A stretch of 64,000 nucleotides of DNA, from positions 847,707 to 911,706 of the forward strand of contig QRDG01000140.1 of the NCBI GenBank assembly GCA_012064385.1. The letters are read 5' to 3'. Under the pieces are notes generated by a model that was given only the letters and a program-made list of their open reading frames with translations, was not told the DNA's origin and did no database searches. The first letter of the stretch is position 1. Every line of letters begins with the position of its first letter. Made by a program: the position numbers and the translations under genes. Positions 46,147-57,589 of this stretch are shown here, in pieces. The stretch comes from Puccinellia tenuiflora. Lineage: Eukaryota > Streptophyta > Magnoliopsida > Poales > Poaceae.

Positions 46147-46360
46147 CTTTAGTTTCTCGACATGGAAGGCGGGGTTGGTGATCTTCCGGTGAGTGGCCCA
46201 TTTCTCATAGTAGTTGCTAACCAGCCCGTTAGCCAACCGCCTGACGATACCGTTATTGAACTTGTGTTTCGCGCAAGTGACCATGTTTGTTGGCTAGTAT
46301 TTCCCGCACCAGTTTAGGGTCGTTCACGATCACCCTCGACGTCGGGCCGAACCACGTCAC
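46147..46360 (-). pseudogene. CYP72A-like P450 exon 2 relic
   Basis: On the minus strand it reads TWFGP...VIVNDPKLVREIL, then after a one-base frameshift ...ANGLV...EKWATHRKITNPAFHVEKLK, ending at a GT donor (46146-46145). This matches exon 2 of the intact P450 at 50071-49848 over its length. No other P450 exon is seen around it. Confidence 0.88.
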
Positions 46361-46399
46361 TGAAATCATCCTTGGAATTTCAGCTTTCTCGAGTTTCAG

Positions 46400-48400
46400 A
46401 CAGGCTCTAAGCAATAAGTAACTTACATGTACTCGCTAATGTCGTGTATAACATCACATCCTTCAATTCAAAGACGAATTTAATTACTGTGTTCTTTGAT
46501 CACGTTGTGGTACAGAGGGGCCACACGGGGAGCTCCTATGTACCGCGTAACGCGGAGCAAGCGACCTTCCGCCTAAAGCGTTTTTTGCATGGGCCGCTTC
46601 GACTTCGGCCCAATAACAAGTACTCTTTATTTCTTCAGTATTTTCATCTTTTAATTTTTATTTTCTATTTTTATTTATTTCTATATAAAAAGCATGTACA
46701 CTTTTTTAGAAAAAAATTACAAAAATTTATTGTAAAAAAATAAAATATTCACATATGTGAAAAATAAAAAATTACAAGTGTTTTTTTATTTGAACGATTT
46801 TTCAATATGAACATTTATGTTATTTGAACTATTTTAAAACATGAACATTTATGTTATTCAAATGATTTTAAAATTCATTTATTTTACTTAAATGATTTTT
46901 AGATATCAACATATTAGGTTATATGAACGGTTTTTTCTTTAACAACATTTATATTATTTGAATGATTTTGAAGTATGAACATTTTATCTTGTTTGAAAGA
47001 TTTTCAAATATGAATATTTATGTTATTTGAACAGTTTTGAAATATGAACATCTATATGATTTGTATCATTTTTCAACTTGAATATTTATTTTGTTGAACG
47101 ATTTTAAACATGAACGTTTATGTTATATGAAAAAAATTGGCAAATGATTTTTCTCGACATAAATATTGATAATATGGAAACATTAAAAAATAGAAAGAGA
47201 GAAGAAAAAAGAAAGAAAAAATATTAAACATAAAATAAAATAAATAAATAAATGGAAAAGAGAAGATAAAATATGACAGAAAAACGAAACAGGAAAAAGA
47301 AAAGGAAATGAAAAAAAGCAAAACAGGAAAAAAAACCCGGAATCGTTCCTTAATGGGCCGGCAGGCCACGAGGACCATCTGCGTGAACTCCTTCGCCTAA
47401 TGGGAAGGGCGAATCCTATATATCGCTCATTAGGTACGCATTCGGCTCGCGTCTTCTGAAGGATTCTGCTGGTGGGCCGGCCCGTTTGACATTTTTTTTC
47501 TTTTTCCGCTTTTTCTTCTTTATTTTCTTGTCTGTTTATGTTTTCCTTTTTCTGTTATGTTGTTTATCGTTTCTGTTTTGTTTCGCTTTTTTGAATTTTT
47601 AAGAATTTTGTAGTTTTTCAAATTTAAAATTTGTTCATATTCGAAAAAAAATTAGATTTAAAATTTGTTTCTAGTCGAAAATTGTTCAAATTTAAAATTT
47701 TGATCATATTCGAAAATTGTTCAAATTTAAAATTTATTCATATTTGAAAATTTCTTCAATTTAAATTTGTTGTTATTCGAAAATTGTTCAAATTTAGAAT
47801 TTGTTCATATTCAAAAATTTAAAATTTATTCATGTTCAAAAATTGTTCAATTTTTTTTTCAAATTAAAAATTTATTTATGTTAAAAAATTGTTCAAATTT
47901 AAAATTTTGTTCATATTCGAAAATTATTCAAATTTAGATTTTTTTTCAATTTGAAAATTGTTTAAATTAAAAAAGCAGATTTGGAAACGTTTTTCCGAAT
48001 TAAAAATCAAGCTCCACAGCACTTCTCCGATCGCCATGGCTGAAGCCGAACTCTGAAGTCTGAAGCGTAGTTCACAGTTCGTGTAAATTTTTTTTTAACG
48101 GGGAAAAATCAGTTCGTAGCTGGGCAAGAGGTTACTGGTAGGAGCAAGCTATGGTATGCCGAGCGGCAAACTTATAGGAAGCGGTGAGAACGAGCCGTAG
48201 GATAATATTTTGATGGAGTAACCGAAGCTTTGTGCTGCAGCTGAATCCTGTTGGTTTTGCTGACATGCTTCTGCCGTACGTCATTGAGTATGTACCAGTT
48301 TAGTTTTATAGGATCTCTTATTTAGTTATTACACATTCCAGGATAACCAATATGTAATAATCCCCACTACTCCATCATTCTCCCGATGCTAGTCAGGACG
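46400..48400. repeat. AT-rich repeat arrays, no gene
   Basis: Two imperfect arrays are visible. From 46776 to 47140 the unit is about 35-40 bp (GAACATTTATGTTATTTGAA...ATTTTAAAA). From 47600 to 47960 the unit is about 30 bp (TCAAATTTAAAATTTGTTCATATTCGAAAA). GC-richer blocks flank them (46510-46610 and 47335-47490, with GGGCCGGC words). Open frames here are low-complexity artefacts. Confidence 0.7.
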
Positions 48401-48401
48401 T

Positions 48402-50454
48402 TTACAGTTTCCTGAGCATAATCTGCGCCCCGTGCTGGGGCTGCAGACTCGAGACCGGGCACGGCGCATGCGCGTAAGACGGCGAGAGCTCGAACAAGAA
48501 GTTCTGCAGGATCATGCTCAATCCCATCTTGGCCTCCAGCAACGCAAAGTTCTGCCCGACACAAATCCGCGGGCCCCAGCCGAACGGAAAGAACGCCGGC
48601 GAGTCCTTGGACGCGGCGGCGACACCCTCCGCGAATCTCTCCGGCTTAAATTCGTCGACGTCTTCACCCCACACATCCGGATCATGGTGAACGGACACAA
48701 TGGGCAGCGCGAACGTTACGCCGGCCGGATACCTGACGCCTCCCAGCTCCGTCTCCTCGTACGCCTCCCGGCCAAGTAGTAGGATCGGTGGGTACAGCCT
48801 AAGAACCTCGTGTAGTATCATTGTCACCTGCAACAACACAGAAGATGGAGATAAGCAGAGTAGGGACGGGACAGTTGAATGAGAAACTGTAATTTCTGTA
48901 TCCTGCTCTGCTGCACTCACAACTTTCAGCCGATTTATGCCCTCGGGATCCGGGTGGTTCTTGCCGATGACGCGCAGAACCTCCTCCCTCGCACGGTCCT
49001 GCCATTCGGGATGCATGCTCAGCACGACCATCGCCCATGTGAGCAGCACCGCGGTTGTCTCCATGCCGGCGAAATAGAAGAGCTTCAGCTCCCCGACTAT
49101 GTCGTCCGTGGTCATCGTTGGCTTGGAGCTTCCAGCTTCTTGGGTTTCTTTAGCGTTGGACTCCATCATCAGGCCTAGTAGATCGCCGTTGTCGGCATGG
49201 CCGTCCTTCATCGCCCTCTCCCTCTTTGTGACTATGCCTTTCAGGAGCGTTTCGACCTCACGGGCGTTTGCTTTCATCCTTCTATTGAGCTTGGTTGGTA
49301 GGAACCTGCGTAAGAAAAATGAACAAATTGCACGCCATCATCTTCAGACATTCAGTGTCATTTTTTCGGTATGTGTTGATATCAATATTATTTGCACGGG
49401 GACCAAACAACACAAAAGCAGTACAGTACATATCTGGTCTTTTATATACTGATGATGATGAAATACAGAGATGCACAAGCGTACGTCTGAAAGCTGAGCT
49501 CACCTGTAACCTGGGATATACATTACGTTTGCCATCTTGACAGCATTTTGTGCCTGCTCCGACTGCAGCTGGAAGATCTTTCTCCCTTCGCCGAAGCTGC
49601 TCCCGAACGCCACTCGGGAGATGGCGTCACCCGTGAGGTTCTGGAACTCCGGCCACACATCAATCTCCTGCGCATCACCCGACCCCACAGAGTTCCCCCA
49701 TCTACTCACCAGTTCACCGGAACAGGCAGCAAAAGCCGGCAACATCCTCTGCAAAAACCAATCTCCCCTGTTAGCTAGGCTTCTGGAGTCCTGAAGAGGT
49801 TAAAGCCTCCAGCAGCTTGCTAATCGGCGGATCGACATGAATGAAACCTTGAGCTTCTCGAGATGGAACGCGTGGTTGATGATTCTCCGGTGGGTGACCC
49901 ACTTCTCCCCTTGGTGGGTCGTCAGCCCGTTGGCCATCAGCCGCTCGATCCGAAGGATGGACTTGTGCTTCCCGAACTGGCCGTGCTTGTTGGATAGGAT
50001 CTCCCGGAACAGTTTAGGGTCGGTGACGACCACCCTTGGCTCTGGGCCGAACCATGTCAGAGCAACCTTACCTGTAATCCCGGCGTTATCTCTCATGTCG
50101 CTCGCGAGATTAATCACCATATGGTGTAGTACGAGCTAACGGAGAAAGGGAGTTACCATGTTCCCTGATGACGCCGTGGTCGAACGGCACCACTCGGGCG
50201 GCGACGGCGTGCGACGACAGCGGCATGGGCTCGGAGCACGCCGCCGCGATGAGCCGTACGTAGTCCTTCATGTCGCCGGAAGGAAAGCGGTACGCCGTGC
50301 CGCGGAGGCCCTGGGATCGCAGGGCCCGGGCCATCCTCTGTGGGCCGAGCCAAGCACCGGCTAGTACCCGCCAGGCACACCACAGAGCAGCCAGGGCGCC
50401 GAGAGCGTAGAGGAAGCTCCATGGTGGTATCAGGGATAAGCCGAGAGTCGCCAT
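48402..50454 (-). CDS. CYP72A: Cytochrome P450, CYP72A type, complete five-exon gene
   Basis: Exons are 50454-50157, 50071-49848, 49748-49504, 49305-48921 and 48827-48402; phases join to give 525 codons plus a stop, the usual family length. An N-terminal hydrophobic anchor (about residues 5-30) places it on the ER membrane. Landmarks in order: WFGPEPRVVVTDP, GEKWVTHRRI (C-helix WxxxR), an I-helix with AGMETT, a K-helix with EVLR, PERF, and the heme loop FGWGPRICVG with its Cys ligand. P450s of this clan use O2 and NADPH-P450 reductase to hydroxylate terpenoid, hormone or xenobiotic substrates. The substrate here cannot be read from sequence. The ATG chosen gives the normal CYP72A N-terminus, although the frame stays open upstream. 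The donor after exon 2 (GTTTCA) is weak but sits at the position marked also by the nearby relic exon. Confidence 0.95.
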
Positions 50455-51069
50455 GCTCTGTGATGAATCCCAGCTCTCTCTGTCTGTACTAGGAATTAAA
50501 TGGCCGTGACACCGCAAGAGACAAGGAGAAGACTTCCAAGGCGGCTTGATTTTTCTTACGTTGCTACAGGTGCCATCTTGTCATCAGGGTTCAAAGGAAG
50601 ACCGAATCGAAGGAAGGATACGACACGAGACTCTTGCGTTGAAGGATCCGTTCCTCAAATCAAATGCATGGAAAAATCGTTCGTCACCGAGTTTAAATTG
50701 TTTTTCAATAAAGGGTGATTTTATTCCCTATTGATCAAAAGCGCGTGTGCGCTTTCTTATATTTGTGACACTCGCGGCTGTGGGAAGCACGCTCTCATGA
50801 TGAAAACAAAAATCAGCATATGCCCTATGCATAGACGAGACAGATAACGTCGTCTACATGCGAATGTATTCAAAAGTTCGGAAAATGCATTACTTTTCAT
50901 TCGAGTGTCCAAATTCAATTCCATTTTCACATCCATGTTCGAAATCTTCGAAACTAGATCTCGCACGATTATATTCTGATAATATTTTCTCAAAAAGCAA
51001 CTTGCTTTCAGAAAAAACAAGTTTTTAGTAAAACCTTTTCGGCCAAGCAGTTTCTTTTCACCCTAAAAG
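50455..51069. other. Upstream region of the P450 gene
   Basis: Presumed promoter of the P450. I find no certain TATA box or repeat. It is cut short at 51075 by a solo LTR, so only about 0.6 kb of native upstream sequence stays next to the gene. Confidence 0.45.
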
Positions 51070-51405
51070 CAACTTGTAACAGCCCCAGCTTGGTACCCTA
51101 AAATATGGGCCAATTTTTCACTTTTTGTTTTGCAAACATTGCATCATGGCATCCATTTAAATTGCTAACTTAAATTAAAGCAAGTTTGGAAAGAAATTAA
51201 AAGGGAACAAATCCAAATCCACAAAATCTTCAACCTCAATGCAATTGCTTAACTGGGTGAAACCAAATTAATTTGAACTTCCAAATTGTTCAGGAAGTTC
51301 CAAGATTTTATTTTGACCAATTGTCAAAATCCAATTTTGACAAGCAAAGATTTTAATTTGAGAATTCCAATTGGTGCAAACCAATTCTTATTTTGAAACA
51401 TTGTT

Positions 51406-51586
51406 CAAGATATCTTCCGATATACCGATTTATCGTCCGATTTATCGCTTATCGGTGTCTGACTGATAAGATAAATCAGCCGATAAATCTGTTGATATGT
51501 CGATAAATCGGCCGATATGCCGATAATCCGGCCGATTTATCCCTTATCTTGGGTCGACCGATAAGTTCCCGATAAGCGATATCCCC
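51406..51586. mobile_element. 181-bp non-coding element with 9-bp target duplication
   Basis: AACATTGTT flanks it at 51397-51405 and 51587-51595. The interior is built from alternating CGATAAATCGG and CCGATATAC words, giving many overlapping inverted repeats. The tips (CAAGATATC.. / ..GATATCCCC) are only weakly inverted. A 9-bp duplication is typical of Mutator-like transposons, but the internal pattern is unusual for a MITE. The LTR copies at 24457 and 30817 lack it. Confidence 0.75.
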
Positions 51587-52130
51587 AACATTGTTTTGAA
51601 ACCAAATTAGACTTTCCAAAAATTCCAAATAAAATTGTGGGGAGCTTCATAAATATATTGTGAGCCTCCATGAATATTTTCACTATTTTTGGAATTGTTT
51701 AAGTGCTCCAAATAAATACAATTTGGCAATTATCAAAATTGACCTTAATTAAACCTTATGAACAAATATGGTGCAAATTTTTTTATTTTGCCAAACCAAT
51801 TTTTGTGGAGCTTCTAAAGGTCAAGTGGAGCCTACATGAATTTTTGCAGAATTTATAAAAATGATTTAGAGCGTCATTTAAATCACTAAAGCTGACTGTT
51901 GGACCTTTTTGCAATTTAATGAAATGTGCCAGGGGGTTTTCTGGGTACTGGACTTCTCCTCCACTGTGGCGAAAGTGTCCGGCACACTACCGCCATGCCG
52001 CCCTGCCGGCCGCTCGCCGCACCCGCCCTGCCCCACGCGCTGCCTGCTCCCTTGCGTGGTTGAGGACCACCATGACACGATCCTCTCTCTCTCTCCCCCA
52101 CTCGCTCACCTGCTCCCTCCCTCTCCCTGC

Positions 52131-53665
52131 AACTGAAGGATATATGCCAACTTATCTCCTTTCGGTGAAGTTAAAACCACGCCGGCTCCTGAGCCTTCTA
52201 ACTGTCTGGACCCGTCGAAGTGCATTGTCCAATATTTGGTGCAGGGTGAACTTGGTGAGGATGTAAAGTCAGTCCAGTCATTGAGGAAGTCAACCAAAGC
52301 TTGAGATTTAATGGTTGTCCTAGGCTCATATGTAATATGATAAGGACCCAATTCAATTTCCCACTTGGCAACTCGCCCTGTTGCATCTCTGTTGCGTATG
52401 ATATCAGCTAGCGGTGCTGAGCTCACCACTTTGATTGGATGCTCTTGAAAATAGTGCTTAAGCTTCCTACTTGCAAGAAAAACTCCATAAACTAGCTTCT
52501 GCCATTGAGGGTACCTTTGTTTTGAATCTGTAAGGACTTCACTGATATAGTAGATAGGCCTCTGTACTGGATACTCTTTTCCTTCCTCTGTACGTTCCAC
52601 AACTACTACTGCGCCGACAACTCTTTCATTGGCAGCCACATATAATAGCATGGGCTCCTTATCTGTAGGAGCTGCAAGTACTGGCGCCGATGATAGGGTT
52701 TTCTTCAAGCCCTCAAAAGCATCGTCGGCTTCTTTGTCCCATAAGAATTTGTTTGACTTCTTCAGAAGTCGGTAGAGAGGACCCGCCTTCTCTCCGAGTC
52801 TTGAGATGAATCTGCTTAGAGCTGCTACACAACCAGCGAGTTTCTGAACGTCTTTTAGACAAGTCGGCTTCTGCAGGTTGTGAATAGCTTTGATTTTCTC
52901 TGGGTTTGCTTCGATGCCTCTCTCTGAAACAATGAAGCCGTGGAGTTTGCCTGCAGGGACTCCAAAAACACACTTGGCTGGGTTGAGCTTCATTTTGTAC
53001 TTGCGTAGGTTATCAAAGGTTTCTGTCAGGTCTGCTATCAAAGAGTCAGCTTTCTGAGACTTGATGACTACATCGTCCACATAAGCATGAACATTCCTTC
53101 CAATCTGTTCCTTGAAACAGTTCTGGATACACCTCTGATATATAGCTCCTGCATTCTTGAGTCCAAAGGGCATTGTCGTATAGCAAAATGCTCCAAAGGG
53201 TGTAATGAAAGATGTCTTCAGCTCATCCTCTATCTTGAGTCTGATCTGGTGGTACCCTGAGTAGGCATCCAAGAAACAAAGTAACTCTGATCCAGCTGTG
53301 GAATCAATGATCTGGTCTATACGAGGTAAAGCAAACGGATCCTTAGGGCAGTGTTTGTTGAGACCCGTGAAGTCGATGCACATACGTAGCTCTCCTGTTT
53401 TCTTTGGTACTAGTACTGGGTTGGCCACCCACTCTGGGTGGAAAACTTCCTTGATGAACTCAGCTGCAAGGAGCCGAGCCACCTCTTCTCCAATGGCTTT
53501 TCTTCTGTCATCATGAAACTTGCGAAGTCCCTGTTTTACAGGTCTTGCATTAGGGTTGACATGTAAGCTGTGCTCGGCGAGTTCTCTCGGGACACCTGGC
53601 ATGTCAGATGGCTTCCATGCAAAGACGTCCCGATTCTCACGGATGAACTTGACGAGCGCGATTTC
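52131..53665 (-). pseudogene. Tat-like reverse transcriptase and RNase H, truncated
   Basis: RT blocks in order: KKTGELRMCIDFTGLNKHCP, DAYSGYHQI, FGAFCYTTMPFGLKNAG, then YVDD with both catalytic Asp, and LNPAKCVFGV. RNase H follows (YISEVLTDSKQRYPQWQKL, WEIELGPYHITYEPR). A second RNase H begins at MHFDGS and ends abruptly about 30 codons later at the junction with the LTR. The catalytic residues seen are intact; inactivation comes from the upstream stop and the truncation. Confidence 0.9.
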
Positions 53666-53668
53666 CTA

Positions 53669-54796
53669 TTTATCAGAGAGGTGCGCCCCAATGGTGAACT
53701 GCTTGGAAGAATCACCAGGGGTAAAATCAACTTGCTTTGTGTCCTGAGCTAACTTGAATTTCATTTTCTCCTCTGTGGCCGGCTTCTTGAGGACTGAGTT
53801 GTCCTCCGGGTCCACGTTTACCTTGTAAAATTTCAGCTCCTCTTGAGCACAAGCTGTTTCTGCCATAGCCGCATCTCCCTGTTCACATTCTAATGCCATT
53901 TGCCTGCTGCCATTAACTGTAATGACTCCTGCTGGACCTGGCATCTTAAGCTTCAAGTAAACATAACACGGTCTGGCCATAAATTTAAAGTATGCTGGTC
54001 GACCAAAGAGAGCATGGTATGGACTCTTAAGGTCAACTACCTCAAAGGGCATAATCTCTGAACGAAAATTTTCCATTGTCCCGAAAGCAACCTCAAGATA
54101 GATCTTACCAATGGGTTTTGCTGACTTCCCTGGTACTATCCCATGAAAAACTGTCTCAGTTGGTATTAACTGCCTATCTTGCAGCTTCATCCTCTTGAAT
54201 GTGTCATAGTATAAGATGTTGATACTGCTTCCACCATCCATAAGTACCTTATTTAATGTGTAGCCCCCAACTTGAGGTGCTACCACTAAAGCTAGGAGCC
54301 CTGGGTCGTCGACTCTTGGTGGATGATCTGCTCTACTCCATGTGACGACTTGCTCTGACCACTTGAGCCACTGTGGGACTGCTGGTTCCACTGCATTAAC
54401 GGCTCGAACTTTCAATTTCCTGGCACGTTTGGACGTGCTTGTTGTGAAGACATGATAACTACCCTGGCTCGGGTTCCATGGTCGAGTTGTGACATAATAT
54501 TGCCCTTGGCCATCATGGAGCTGCTTCGGGTTCTGCTGGAACCCGCCCTGCTGGTTACCTCCTCCTTGCTGTAAGTTGGGGTTATGGCCGGCTCCTGCGC
54601 CATGGTTGCCGGGTCCTCCATTACCATTTTTTCCTCGATATCCATTGTCGTTGTTCCTATTGCGTGGTCCTGCAACTCTGCCACGCTGCAGATCCACGCA
54701 TTGTCCCAAGGTATGACCACACTTCCCGTTTCTGGCGTGTTTAGGACATGGACTCGCCAAAACCTCCTCTGTACTTGGCCTACGCCCTTGATACCC
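53669..54796 (-). pseudogene. Tat-like gag end and protease
   Basis: Starts with a Cys/His cluster (CPKHARNGKCGHTLGQC) and a Gly/Asn-rich linker. The aspartic protease follows, with LMDGGSSINILYYDTF; DGGSS is the active-site form seen in Tat elements. The frame is open from 54760 until a TAG at 53666-53668, just upstream of RT, and continues in the same frame after it. Confidence 0.85.
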
Positions 54797-56679
54797 TTAA
54801 GAGTTGTTGTCCTTGCGTTTGAACCCAGTGTTTGTGTTAGCTACCAGGTCAGAGCTGTCACCGTACGGCCTCTTAATGCCACCTTGGTTTTGACCCTGAT
54901 TTTGATTCTGACTTGGTCCACTGCCACCTTGTCCCTTTCCGGCTTCTTCCAGGTCCTTGGTTTTGTCCGTTGATGCGTGCTTATTGGCTCCAGCCATGAT
55001 CTCTCCAATGGTGATGGGTATGCCCTGATTTAGACTATCTTTCATACGTCCCAACTTCCAGCTCAAAGGGTTATAACTGCAGTTTCTCTCCAACGCCATC
55101 AACACAGAGATGGGTGGGAGTCCTTGCGATGAATTTATGATCTCCGAGACTCGCTTCATCCAGTGTCTTGCAGACTCGCCCTTCCACTGAGTGCATCGCT
55201 CTAAGTCCTCTATGGTGCTCAGCTTCCTGCAAGTTCCCTAGAAATTTTGCACAAAAGCTGTCTTCAACTGCTCCCACGAGTGGATGGACCTGGGAGGCAA
55301 ATTCCTCATCTAAACTTTGGCTGTCTCGTCCATCATAAGATACATGAATTTGGCGCACAACCCTTCTGAAGCGTTTCGGATACTCATTGCCATCTCATAG
55401 CTGCTAAGCCATGAAGTCGGGTCCATGTTTGGCTCATAGTTGCCCACTTTGCGCGGCTCCTTGAAGTTATCTGGGAAAGCCACAGCTCTGATGGCCTATG
55501 AAAGACATGCGGGTCCTGTCAATGATGGAGAACACCCTGGTGAGGTTACCTCAGTGAGCGCACGATGCGGCGGGTTCATCACTGGTGCTGCTGCTGCTGG
55601 TGCTGGTCCACCGGCTCCTGGGACTCTGGCCTCAGCAGCTCTCCTGTTCCTTGCTTCGTCAACTCGTCTTTGAGCTTCCGAAACAGTGGGTTGATGTGGT
55701 TGGTTCTTTGCCAGCTCGCGGCGCCTTGCGCTTCTCGAGCCAGCCGGATGAGACTCATCATGTTGACTCCTTGCTCTGGAGTTATATGGAGTTGAATGAA
55801 GCTGGCTTGCGTCTGGGAAATTGGGATAGAGAGCTTGTTGTGCCAATGCTGTTTTCAACATATCTATGGCGAGTCGTGCCTCTTGACTTGTTGGGTTTTC
55901 CATGAGTGGGATTCTGTCCAACACCATTGTTGCTTGCATGTACGTTGTCAATTGGGTTTGAGTAGTGTCCCACAGGCGTGTGAAACCTTTGCGGTGGAGG
56001 ACCCATACCGCCGACTCCTCCGCCAGGTGGTGGGGGTGGTGCATTGGCTCCAGCTCCTGCTCCGACTCCTCCGTTTCCTCCTGGTGGTGGTGGTGGTGGT
56101 GGTGGTGGTGGCGGTGGTGGTGGTGCTGCTCCTGCAGCCAGGTGTGGATCCTCCGACTCCTGCGCCTGGAACGGTCAGCGTCTGAAACAGGTTGGTTGGA
56201 TTGATTTGGACTCCATCATGGAGTCGGCTTCGAGTCCTCCGATGCTGGATTGAGGTGAGTTCCTGTTGACGATTGCGTACTGCTGCTGCCTCAGCTTGTA
56301 CATGCTCGTGCTCTGCCTGTATGCGAGCTTGCTCGGCTTGTATACGTGCCTGCTCTGCTTGCACAAGGGCTTGATCTTCTGCTAACTTGCGATTTGCCTC
56401 TACGACATCTGCCAATTGCTTCTCTATTGCCTGACGAGCCGTCAGCAACTCCTCAGCTCGAGTCGCCGCGTTATCTGCTGTGATCTCCCTTGTCAGCAGA
56501 TTGGGGTCAAATTGACTCCCACCTGCGTTATCTCCACCGTTTTCAGGTCCGGACATGTAGACTCCAACATGACATGGACGTACTGGTGATTGCTCGTACT
56601 CTTCCTCTATTCCATACCCAAGTCGATCTTCAAACAAGGGCAAAATTGACTCTGAATCTGCGTCGTAATCTGGCTCCAT
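54797..56679 (-). pseudogene. Tat-like gag, multiply frameshifted
   Basis: The N-terminal part (56679-55948) has a long Gln/Ala/Glu coiled coil (LVQAEQARIQAEQARIQAEH). A (GGT)n repeat (about 56085-56130) encodes a Thr or Pro run depending on frame, and the reading frame shifts around it. The next piece (56044-55496) holds LDRIPL...LKTALAQQALYPN. The capsid-like part continues to 55071 and 54797, with stops between. Confidence 0.75.
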
Positions 56680-57036
56680 ATATGGCTCCGCCAGCGACTC
56701 CTTCTCATTGTTGATGATGAGTTGTTCCTCTGGTTCGGCTACTACGCCGACTTGTGATGTTCACGGACTCCTCTCCATCAGACTCCACCACAGCAGTTGC
56801 CTCTGAAACTGAATCCATCTGATTAGCATGGTTACCTGTGGTGCTGACCATGCCGACGAACACATTGATCTGGCCGAAGACGAGTTGATAGCCCTCGTCG
56901 ACTTCATCCATCTCCGAGCTCCATCCTAGGTCATCGATCTCTGTCTCTCCAAGTTGATTGGTGTAGAGTCGCCCGATGGCGAGTTTCTCCATACCTCGGC
57001 GAGCTTCACCTACGATCTCGACTCCTTTCCTCAGCA

Positions 57037-57054
57037 GCCCCACGGTGGGCGCCA
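57037..57054 (-). other. Primer-binding site of the Tat-like element
   Basis: TGGCGCCCACCGTGGGGC follows the LTR end after two bases. It is clearly not the initiator-Met type used by the other elements here. I do not assign the tRNA with confidence. Confidence 0.8.
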
Positions 57055-57056
57055 AC

Positions 57057-57589
57057 TGTCGTGGGGTTGTCACGGCAAGTTCTTCCTCAGGGAAGATGAT
57101 TTGTGGGGCCATTGACGATCGAAGTATGTAGGAGCTGTTAATCTCGCCTAAGGACAAGGATTTACCCAGGTTCGGCCCCTCTCAATGGAGGTAAAGACCT
57201 ACTTCCTGCTTCGGCTTTATTGCTTGGACTGGTTCTCGATTACAAGGCTTCGACTCCTATCTGGGGAGTCGATGACTTCGGGTTTTTTAGCTTATCGATC
57301 TAGGGTCCAGGGCCCTCCTTATAAAGGCGGTCAGGTCCTTGGACTTACAGGTTTACACCGGGTCATACTTGGACACGGAGTCAATTCTACGTCTTGGCTT
57401 TCCAAGTTAGAACTCCGGGTTGTACTAGAACTCCTCTCTGACGAGTCCTTCCTTCTTTATGGGCCTTGGTCGGCTTGTCTCCAGCCCAACCCATGTAACT
57501 TGAAGTGTGACCCGGCTTTGGCCTTCTTGGTCTTGGCGGGTCTACTTTCCGGGTCCATGGGCCTACCTATAAAGTATCCCCCCATCACA
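57057..57589 (-). repeat. 5' LTR of the Tat-like element
   Basis: On the minus strand it starts TGTGATGGGGGGATACTTTA and ends CACGACA, 533 bp. It contains CTTTATAGG near the start and TTTATAAGGAGGG further in, as TATA-like words. Only this LTR remains. Confidence 0.85.

Larger units (their letters stand above)
52131..57589 (-). mobile_element. Truncated Ty3/gypsy (Tat-like) retrotransposon
   Basis: On the minus strand: LTR 57589-57057, PBS 57054-57037, a broken gag, protease, RT-RNase H, and the start of a second RNase H-like domain, where it stops at about 52131. The tandem of RNase H plus a second HFDGS... domain is the hallmark of the Tat lineage. Integrase and the 3' LTR are missing. It lies inside the 51075-60332 solo LTR, and host LTR sequence is missing at the junction, so truncation and host deletion probably happened together. 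Confidence 0.88.

Noticed and set aside
46505..47500. A Mutator-like element bounded by the GGGCCGGC-rich blocks
   Set aside because: No pair of long inverted termini or 9-bp duplications could be found by eye; left as unassigned repeat sequence.
55440..56253. Plus-strand frames with Gly, Trp or Val runs as separate genes
   Set aside because: They are antisense readings of the (GGT)n tract and gag of the Tat-like element.
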